Shown here piece by piece: positions 55,431 through 64,000 of a stretch of DNA of 64,000 nucleotides; position 1 is the stretch's first letter, and every line of letters begins with the position of its first letter. A program made the position numbers and the translations under genes. The stretch lies in contig WPIO01000037.1 in NCBI GenBank assembly GCA_009760855.2, positions 1,385,501-1,449,500 on the forward strand, read 5' to 3'. A model generated the notes under the pieces. The model worked only from the letters and a program-made list of their open reading frames with translations, was not told the DNA's origin and made no database searches. The stretch comes from Cristatella mucedo. Its lineage: Eukaryota > Bryozoa > Phylactolaemata > Cristatellidae.

Positions 55431-55437
55431 CGCGAAT

Positions 55438-55579
55438 GCTGAAGTGCAGCCGACTGGCACTGCTGCTGCTGATGCTGACTTATCGGCAGACTCACTTCCG
55501 GCATGGACGCGTAGATGGAAGACATCTGGCGCTCGAGCATCCACTGGTGCAGCGCCGGCTGAATGGACTTAATCTGTAG
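55438..55579 (+). CDS. possible short secreted peptide frame
   Basis: An ATG at 55438 opens 46 codons starting MLKCSRLALLLLMLTYRQTH, which resembles a signal peptide, then a basic/polar end. It could also be chance, since CTG repeats encode Leu runs. Low support. Confidence 0.15.
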
Positions 55580-55684
55580 CTGTTTGAAAAAAATGGCCGC
55601 CAAGCTTCAGAGGAGGAGACTCGGGTGGCTCACGCTACTCGTTTGGCTCGGGTTATAGCTGACGCATGCCGCGGTAGCCCGCAG

Positions 55685-56305
55685 GAGGTAAGGTGCTCGC
55701 TCATCACGATCGATCATCATCTCGCTCATCATCATCTCGCTCATCATCATCTCGCTCATCATCATCTCGCTCATCATCATCACGATCGATCATCATCACG
55801 ATCGATCATCATCACGATCGATCATCATCACGATCGATCATCATCTCACTCATCTTCACGATCGATCATCATCTCGCTCATCATCATCTCGCTCATCATC
55901 ATCTCGCTCATCATCATCTCGCTCATCATCTTCACGATCGATCATCATCTCGCTCATCATCATCTCGCTCATCATCATCACGATTGATCATCATCACGAT
56001 CGATCATCATCACGATCGATCATCATCACGATCGATCATCATCACGATCGATCATCATCACGATCGATCATCATCTCACTCATCTTCACGATCGATCATC
56101 ATCTCGCTCATCATCATCTCGCTCATCATCATCACGATTGATCATCATCTCGCTCATCATCATCTCGCTCATCACGGTCGCGGATTCGAATCCTGCACGT
56201 TGGGCGATCCTTTATTTCCAACTGCAAGCGCCGCTGGTGACAGTCGACGCGGCTCTTCTGCCGCTATACAAATGAGGCTGTTAAGTCAGCTGAGCTTTTT
56301 TATAT
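55685..56305 (+). mobile_element. SINE-1 copy with satellite inserted between its pol III boxes
   Basis: The head GGAGGTAAGGTGCTCGCTCA (A-box side) is at 55684-55703 and the B box (GGATTCGAATCC) is near 56184-56195. The normal spacing of about 40-50 bp is replaced by about 475 bp of satellite. The rest (TTGGGCGATCCTTTATTTCC ... CTATACAAATGAGGCTGTTA) is standard. Confidence 0.8.
55702..56172 (+). repeat. satellite of mixed 15- and 16-bp units
   Basis: Two units alternate in blocks: TCATCATCATCTCGC (15 bp) and CATCATCACGATCGAT (16 bp). The block pattern is itself partly repeated (55800-55900 and 55990-56100). It is likely grown from the TCATCACGAT-like sequence of the SINE head. Confidence 0.95.
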
Positions 56306-56379
56306 CACGCTATTTATATATTTTTTTCCATGCGGCAAATTTCGCTAGGAGCGGGTGGTGCGAGAGCACATGAGGAGGA

Positions 56380-56480
56380 GCAAGGAAGTCGGATAGGTAG
56401 GCTGGAAGTCGGATTAGCTGCTGGCTGGAAGTCGGATAGCCTGGTAAGCTGCAAGTCGGATAGCCTGGTAGGCTGATGCA
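56380..56480 (+). repeat. short tandem repeat, GGAAGTCGGATAG type
   Basis: Four to five copies of (G)CAAGTCGGATAGCCTGGTAG or shorter variants. Makes part of an artefact minus-strand frame. Confidence 0.75.
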
Positions 56481-56761
56481 AGCCAGTGGAGGGAAGTGCA
56501 AGCTGTGATTGAGTGAAGTCCAAGCTTGATGAGATTGAGGATATTGAGATTGAGGATCTTGAAATCGATTCGATGCTCGATACAGAGCCAGTGAAGCTAG
56601 GCAAGGCACGGCTATCCACTCAGGGCGCTGTGCAGTCTCGTCTGCACTGTCGCACTGTATTGGGTTTCTGAGCACGTTTCGGTGCACGGTACCACGTTGT
56701 GCGCTCACGCAGGGCGCACGCACTTACGTACATATCGATGCCGTTTTCGATAGTATTTATT

Positions 56762-56912
56762 TTTGCCGAGCTGGTTTTGCCTAGCGGTTAAGGTGCTCGC
56801 TCTTACCAAGATCTGACTGAGGTCTTTGGCTCAAGCCCTGAGGCATATGTGAAGCGCCTGAATAGAGATTAAGTTCTCTTGGGGCGCTATATAAATGAAA
56901 TATATATTTTAT
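56762..56912 (+). mobile_element. SINE-2 copy
   Basis: CGAGCTGGTTTTGCCTAGCG, GCTCAAGCCC (mutated B box), GTGAAGCGCCTGAATAGAG and GGGGCGCTATATAAATGAAA. Complete. Confidence 0.85.
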
Positions 56913-56914
56913 AT

Positions 56915-58810
56915 AAGCTCCGACTATTGAATCCATCGACGACAAACCAGATGACCTGCTAAGTTGTGTACCAGCTGCAAGCGATTGATTGCACTGGCCG
57001 GGAGTAACGACTAAAGGAAATTTCGGTAATCTTGACGCGATGTTACAAACGCGTAAACTTGATTGACTGCCCTACTCTATTCCAAGCGGGCACTGATTTT
57101 GGCAATGCTCCCCAGCTAAATGTAAGCCGACTTGATTGCGGTGAAATGTGCTCATCTGATGACAAGTCGTTCTGGAATATAAAAAAATAGATATATAGAT
57201 CACCTAGATGACGGGGTCAGACGTGATTGATCGCGAGAGTGATGCTATATTGACCAGCCGTAGGCGCTGGACTTGTCGGGAGTTTTTTTAAGCTCGACTA
57301 AACATAATAGCTCATATAAAAAATCTGAAAACGAGATCCCTGAAAATGTGACGATCCCTCTGGAACCGAAATCGAACTCAAGTGCCGAAGAAGCACCCTC
57401 GAATAGCCTGTAAAAGTCCCATCTAAAAAAAAATAGTAGCTATTTCTCCAGGAGAAAAACCTTGAATGTGCGACGCCCAAAACTCTCCGAGCCGCCATAC
57501 GCATGCTTAAGGGAAAAGGCCCACGAGAAGCCTCATATTCCAGCATTTTGGCCGGAAGCGCCCACTGATCACTCAAGGGACTGCTTATTCTGCGTGGGTG
57601 TCCCTTTCAAGCCAAGAGCTAGCAAGAATGCACCAGATATCACGTGTTCAGACCTCTCGTCATCTATCACCCCGGTGCCACTCTGCCCGAGCTGTCTGCA
57701 TCCTCTCCGACGAAGAGCGACCGGCCATCTTGAGGAGAAATCAGCAGGTCGGAGAGCGAGGTAAACGCTGGTAAACTGCAGATCCATGCGGGTGAAGATG
57801 CGAATGGTAGCCCTTGAAAAAATTGAATCTTGGTCAATCTCCTGGTCATAAAGATACAGCTTTTGGGGAGTTATAAGCATTTCTATACTGCTTAGGATGA
57901 GTGAAAAACAGAAAATGTGTCAAAAGATGACTTTTCGGCTCCTTTAATAAAAAAAATGTGGCGAGACCCCGTTTTGGGAAAGTCTAAAAATCTCGGCCAA
58001 AAGAGCATCATCTGGAAAGCTTTTTAGAAGCTGTATCAAAGCGAGACTGCAGAGACTCAAAAAGAGACCCCGTTTGCCGAATCTCCGAGCTGCGACGTCA
58101 CTCTCGTCCCCGCGAGCTAACTTAGCCAGCCTAAAACAACGGCAGCTTCCGCCCGCTCCCTCCCCCGCCCGCTGGTGAAGCGGCCGTCCAGCAAATGCTC
58201 TTTAACCCCTCTGAAATAAGGGCTCTTCCTATTCGAAGATAGCCCGAAGTTTCGCTCTCAAGGCTCGCCAAAGTCTCTGCTGACCAGTCTAGAAACGGTT
58301 TACTATCTCAGCAGCTCTAGAAATACGATTCTCCTTAAAGGAATAATAAATTATCCCACTGTGGTGGAAGCCGACCGCGAGCGCGCTGCACGCGTACGCG
58401 TGCCGTGCGAGCGGCCTTTTTAGCCCCGGCCCCAGAAAAAGCGATTATCGCGTGGCCTCGGGGAAACGCCCACGAGCTGAAGCTGCGCATGCGTCGAAGG
58501 TGCGCGTGCAGCCCACTAGTCGCGCTTCCTGTCGTCGCCCCGGGAGAGGCCACGCGGTTGGGCGTGGGGGTGTGGCTAAAGAGGTTAATTTTTTGCGGTC
58601 TAGAGGCGCTCGGACGGCTGGAATGCTTGCTTGCCAGATCAGTCGAGCCATGCGCTCCGTCGGCCATAACTCCGGTAGTGGCCTTGGCTCGCCGCTCTCC
58701 CCACAGTACTCCTCCCCAAGCCATTGTCGCCTAGCGACTGCTGACCATTCGAGTGCACCATTCGAGTCTAACTGCGCACTTGCCCTTTGATGATCAGCCA
58801 ATCGTGATCT
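56915..58810. other. no gene seen
   Basis: Mixed-composition sequence with short frames on both strands. GAGACCCCGTTT occurs twice (about 57963 and 58063). No family recognised. Confidence 0.4.
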
Positions 58811-58814
58811 GGAA

Positions 58815-59320
58815 GTGGCACTCCACCCCCACCCCCGCCCTCCGCCTCCCCCGCTAAAGCGCCTCGAGCGGTCGAGATGGCTCCTCGGGCTGGCTGCTGT
58901 CCATGCTGAGTTTCTCGCTCGGCGCCGGAAGCGCCACCGACCGCCACGCGCCGCTGAGCGCCGCTGCGGCTCGTGCTTCGCCGCCCCCTCCGCGGCGGCG
59001 CTTAAGCGAGACGTTCGCCCCGCGCAGCCGCCGCCGCCGCCGTTACCTCTATTGCTTGCAGCGACGCTTCCACGGTGGTGAGCGAGCGCTGAATTTTAGC
59101 CTGCTGCTGCTTCAAATCGCTGACGCCCTCGTACACGCTGAGCTGCGTCTACAAGAAAGGAACGGCTGAAATCGCCGCACTGCATCGGCGCACGCGAACT
59201 GCTACTGCGATCGCCGCCGCGGCCAGATCGAGGCTGCGAAGGAGCCCCCCAACGCCGAGGTATCCGAGCGATGCGGCGACCGGAAAGAGGACGAACAAAT
59301 GCAAAGATTCTATGTGAATT
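58815..59320. other. GC-rich stretch, no confident gene
   Basis: CCGCC-rich sequence with overlapping frames (e.g. 58815-59081) that show no motif. Confidence 0.35.
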
Positions 59321-59324
59321 GCGA

Positions 59325-60140
59325 GTAGACTATGAGTCGATTATGTGTACGTTATACTTACGTTATGTGTTGATTGTAAATATATTACGAGTGAATTATA
59401 AGTAGATTATGGGTAGATTATAAGAACATTATGAGTAGATTATAAATGAATTATGAGTAGATGAATAGATTTATGGTAGATTATGAGTAGATTGGGTAGA
59501 TTATGAGTAGATTATATGTGGATATGGATAGATTATAAGTCTATTAGGGTAGATTATACATTGAATATGATTAGATTGTATTAATTATGAGTAGAATATA
59601 AGCAGATTAGCAGTAAATTATAAGTTAATTATCAATTGATTATGATTATATTATCGGTAGATTTTAGGTAGATTATGAATATATTATAAATGAATTATGA
59701 GTAGATTACATATGTATTATGAGTTGATTATAAGTCGATTACTTGTATATTATAGATAGATTATGAGTAAATGGGATATAAATTATAGGGTTATAAATAG
59801 ATTATAAGTATATTATAAAATGATTGTGAGTATGTTGTAGGTACATTATGGTTATATTATAGTTATTTTAGGTACATATATTATGAGTAGTCTAAAAGTA
59901 TAGGTATTATAATTATATGATAATTATAGATAGCACTGTGAGTATTATGGGTAGATTATACATTAATTATGAGTAGATTATAGCTTGATTGTGAATAGGT
60001 TATAAGTAGGTCGTGAGTAGATTCTAGGTAGATTTTGAGTAGTTTATATGTATAGGTAGGATATAGGTAGATTGTGAGTAGATAATAAGTTGATTAGGGC
60101 TAGATTGTAAATTATTGGTAGAAGACAGGTAATTTATACG
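59325..60140 (+). repeat. degenerate 11-bp AT-rich minisatellite
   Basis: Dozens of copies of AGATTATGAGT / AGATTATAAGT / GAATTATGAGT, heavily mutated, with phase often kept. It begins sharply after a GC-rich stretch and ends at a LINE-A-type tail. Confidence 0.85.
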
Positions 60141-60149
60141 TATATGAAT

Positions 60150-60240
60150 ATTATAAAGTACAAATAAAAAATGCGTAGAAAGAAATTAAGTTCTCAACGG
60201 GCGCTGTACAAATGTATTATTATAGTTATTATTATTGTCG
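60150..60240 (+). mobile_element. LINE-A-type 3' tail
   Basis: AAAAATGCGTAGAAAGAAAT, TAAGTTCTCAACGGGCGCTG and TACAAATGTATTATTATAGT. Stem-loop and (TTA)n tail recognisable. Confidence 0.65.
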
Positions 60241-63040
60241 GTTAACAAGCGTACTCAATTAAATTGGCGTTCAGTCCATAATATCCATCGAAACGCGCGT
60301 ATTGCCACCCATAGGCATAACCTCAGTATAGCGTAACCTCAGTAGAGAGATCAAATTGCATGCATAATTATGCTTAAATATTGCATAATATAGAGCATAA
60401 CTATGCACGGCATGCGCAGGCGAAATGGACAGCCTAACAGTTTGTCTGCAGCATAGGCTCTTCGGCTCCGTGGTTCCGGTTTTCACCGCTACTATGGCTA
60501 CCGTATTGAGAGAACCAGTAATTGCCATGCCGCTTTCACAAAACGTCCAAGATGTCGCTGCGATCTGATTCTGAAACGCGAAGCGCTCGCCGGTGCTCTG
60601 AAAAATGGCAGGCAGAGTGAGCCTTTACACGCCTGCGGACGCCGCCCTGCTCTGCTAGCTCACTCGCTCCCCTGTGCACGCGAAATTCATAGAAACTCAA
60701 GGTCACTTGGGTCAAGTCTGGTGCGAGCGAATAGCGGAGGCAACCTATAAGTCAGACGGAGGATTGAAATTGAAATTAATCTTGAAATTGATTCTATGCT
60801 TTATACGGAGCAAGTTTTTAAGTACCTTGCACAATAAGAAGAGGAATGTCTCTTACTTAAAAGATTAAAAATGGATTTGGTTGCGTAGAAAGCATCAGCT
60901 TAAGAGAAAAGTTTTTTTTCTTTCATGCGTCCCTGCTGCTTCGCTTGTTTCACAAGCCGCGCGTGTCGAGCCAAGAAGGGAGCGCGGCATCACCCGTTGG
61001 AGTTTTGACCAATCAGCTCTTGAGCCACTGTGGTCAAACAGGTCAGACCAGACGGAGACGCTTTGAGGCGATCGACGTTCGACGATGCTGAAGATTGATT
61101 GGACGATTGATTAGACAGCTGATTGGTTGCTGCTTCTGCACTCGCGCACGCGCAGCCCGACAGCGAGCGTGGTTCTTTGCTTTAGAGTCGGCGGTGCGGG
61201 CGAGGAACGTATGTCAGGAAGTACGGCCGCGCAGCGGCAGCCCGGCATCTGCTACGCTCGCGAGTTGTCCGTTTTCTCTTAGATCGCCGTGTGGGTTGGG
61301 CAAGAGCGAGTGAGCGTGCACCGTCGTATTGACGTTTTTCAAAGATTCCGGGGATTTCTAAACGCAAGTTTAAGAGATTATTACGATGATTAGAGTGTAC
61401 AAATGCTCGCATTCAATTTTAAGAATCATAATTTCTGGGACAGAGTGCGTCAGGTTAGCGGAAGAACTGCCTTCCTGATCAATTGACTCGCTCTTCCGAC
61501 GTCCGTCGAGAATTGCCGAATGGCGGATGTGGTTTCGATGAGATTCACTCGATTTCGTCTGGCCTTAGGCGAGTACTCCGTAAAGCCAAAGCAGGAGAAC
61601 GGCTGTGGAGCAAAGTGCTCGTCGGCCAAGAAACAGTTGACCGGATGTGAGCCGTCGTGCGACGGTAAAAGCAGCACCGTGCGTGCGTGCGAGCAGCACG
61701 CGGCTAGATAACAGGAAAAGTGACAGCGAGTTTCGCACTACTCCTGAAACCTTGAGGCGAGAGCGCGGCCCTGTCGCCAAAAGCTTTTCTAGACCGAGCG
61801 GCTAGCTGATGAATCTCTGTGAGATACGGTGCGCCGCCGAGCGCTGCCTGCGCCGCCGCCAGAAGCCGCTGCCGCTAAAGCCGCAACCGCCGACGTCGCC
61901 GCCACCGCCGTTTCTCGCGTGGCAGCTGCTGCGACTCTGGCAGCAGCTGCTGTTACGAAAGCAGCTATCCGCATCGCGGTCAGACCTTGGATAATCGCCG
62001 CATATCTGCGAAATTGTCTTCGTTCGTTTGCCCGCAGCACGAACGGCAGACGCTTTGGTTCCGTTAGTTAAGCCAGCGCAAGGCTAAACTGAAAGCAGTA
62101 GCGACAGAAAAGAGGCCCTAGATCACGTGCTTCCTCTCCTTCCTTTCTTACCCTTCTTTACCGTGGCCCGTCTTTCCTTCCTAGATGTGCTTCCCTTCCT
62201 GCTCCTTCTTTTCCATTGCTTCCTTTTCTTCCTAGACCACGTGCTTCATTTCCAGAGCCCACGTGAAGGCGTCAGGGTGCTGGCTATACATGCGCTTTTT
62301 ATTGATGGCGCCCTAGCGGCACTTGTTTAGCAGTATCACCGAGACTGAATTGAAATGGTTAGCAAATCGAGGCTAAGCGTGAAGCCGCTCTACAGCAACG
62401 TCGCAAGACATCTGCCGCTGCGGCGAGCCAGTCCACACACGAATGCCTGGAAGAGTTTAAATCAAACGATTCACATCCGTGCAGTTCGATCGCGAATTAG
62501 AAATAGCGGTACTGTCTGGGTTTACTGATGAATTTGAGTCTTTCTCTCGGCAACGATATTTTTCTTGCGGAAGAGCTCGGACGCGCCGCCGAGCGGTTCG
62601 CTGCGCTGGGCCGCCTCGGGCGTGCGCCGAGCGGAAGGGTCGAAGCCGGGAAGGTCGCGCGCGCGCAGGGGTCGAGTCACGGCGCACCTCGGCGCGTGGT
62701 GAGGGCCGGCCGGGTGGGTGGCAACCTTGGGCGCGTCGTCGGCCTCACTCGCCGGCGGCGTCTCAATTAAGATGCGACGGCTCGACTCTTGCGAAGCGCC
62801 AAAAAAGCACGCCAAAAGGACGCCTAGTGCGCCGGAAGCTCACCTTTCCTTGGTCCAGGATGGCCATGGCTGCGTCATGGGCTTTTCGCTGCTGGGCTTT
62901 GACTTTCCGTAGCCTGCGCGGATAGACGAGCGTGCGCAGACGACGGACTTCGCCCGCCACTCGCCGCGCTAGCAGCTCACCCCGCGGAAAACCGCGGAGC
63001 CGACTTCAATTGACAGCAAAAGCACCTTCTCCCGGAAGCA
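60241..63040. other. no confident gene
   Basis: Small frames only. One at 61520-61711 (63 codons with five Cys) has a good ATG context but no other support. A C/T-rich tract lies at 62125-62240. Confidence 0.35.
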
Positions 63041-63042
63041 GC

Positions 63043-63336
<294 letters not shown>

Positions 63337-63449
63337 TCTCTTTGCCGGAGCAGCGAGCGACGTGGCTGAGATTCTTGAAGAGCGGAGCGTGCAGAGCACG
63401 TGTTTTTAACGAGGGTGATGCCGCGGCAGGCATAATCTCCCTCGGCAGT

Positions 63450-63937
63450 GTAATAATAATAATAATAGTACACTTGATAAAGCGCCCTCAGAGAACTAAA
63501 TCTTTCTGTAGGTGCTTTTCATTTGCAACATAGGAAATGCGATCGAATGGTGAGTGGTATCTAGCATCTCGGCATATCACGACGTTCTCACACGAACGGC
63601 ACCTCGAGCGGATACGGGCGAACCCTGCCACAGCCGCCGCCGCCCAAAAGCGCTCCACACACGGCTCTCCGTGTGCAGCAGCGGCGACGGCGGCGCTGCG
63701 TCTGTCACGCGATCGCTACCCTAGCGGAGCGCTCGGTGGTGGAAAAAGTGCTGGCGCTGCCGAGCTCCGGTATCGTGCTTCGCTTGACACGTCCGCCAGC
63801 TGCGCCGAGGTGTCAAAGCAGGATGCCGCTTCCCGCCATTCGATCGTGCTTCCTTTGCGGCAAACGCAAAGTGCCTTGAAAGTGATTGAATTCACTGAAG
63901 GCGCTATATCAAGTTCGTTATTATTATTTTTATAATC
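63450..63937. mobile_element. inverted pair of LINE-A tails, foldback-like
   Basis: The left end 63450-63565 is the reverse of a LINE-A 3' end ((AAT)n, ACACTTGATAAAGCGCCCTC, GCGATCGAATGG). The right end 63838-63937 is the forward form (CCATTCGATCGTGCTTCCTT, CTGAAGGCGCTATATCAAGT, (TTA)n). About 270 bp of GC-rich sequence lies between. Both tails point outward, as with the pair in reductase intron 9. Confidence 0.7.
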
Positions 63938-64000
63938 ATTCTCTGCATGCACGGTCGCCAGCCGGCGGTACGCGGCGACGTCGGTCTCCGGTCTCCGGAC

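Noticed and set aside
55702-56172. His/Ser-rich coding sequence or CRISPR-like array
   Set aside because: It is a satellite with 15- and 16-bp units that change frame, set inside a SINE.
56084-56723. 137-codon minus frame near 56.3-56.7 kb
   Set aside because: Mostly made of the GGAAGTCGGATAG tandem repeat.
61520-61711. Small Cys-containing secreted peptide
   Set aside because: It has no signal peptide and too few ordered cysteines.

Overview
The window looks like nuclear DNA from an animal-like eukaryote, probably an invertebrate. Genes have GT-AG introns, there are several tRNA-headed SINE families, CR1/L2-type LINEs, long dinucleotide and tetranucleotide microsatellites, and one Polinton/Maverick DNA transposon. 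No species is assigned. Two genes can be rebuilt with confidence. The rest is mobile elements, simple repeats and apparently gene-free DNA.

1-18.0 kb: a complete 11-exon gene on the plus strand (2328-17888, 484 codons before the stop) encodes an FAD-dependent oxidoreductase of the geranylgeranyl reductase family with an N-terminal membrane anchor. All ten introns keep the reading frame. The introns carry SINEs, microsatellites and LINE pieces, including two LINE copies placed head to head in intron 9.

18.0-36.85 kb: gene-free DNA with a (CTGT)n tract, then a 17.0-kb Polinton (19833-36842) bounded by inverted repeats of about 150 bp. It holds broken versions of a protein-primed family B DNA polymerase, an acidic protein, several unknown proteins, a double-jelly-roll-type capsid protein, an integrase, and several genes (both strands) with phage-tail-fibre-like shaft repeats. 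Every recognisable gene has stops or frameshifts, and seven later SINE/LINE insertions interrupt the element.

36.85-43.7 kb: mostly gene-free DNA with SINE and LINE tails, an AT-rich tract and a CpG-rich block (about 40.9-42.2 kb) that may be the promoter and first exon of the next gene.

43.7-50.85 kb: a second gene, rebuilt here as two coding exons joined across a 139-bp intron, encodes about 2243 residues of Ser/Ala-rich, low-complexity protein. It is built from tandem units: a 114-residue array, then repeats of about 16-18 residues. No enzyme domain is recognised. An AATAAA signal follows 262 bp after the stop.

50.85-64.0 kb: no confident gene. This part has SINE copies (one swollen by a satellite between its pol III promoter boxes), a degenerate 11-bp AT-rich minisatellite of about 0.8 kb, a (CT)n tract, and a pair of inverted LINE tails.
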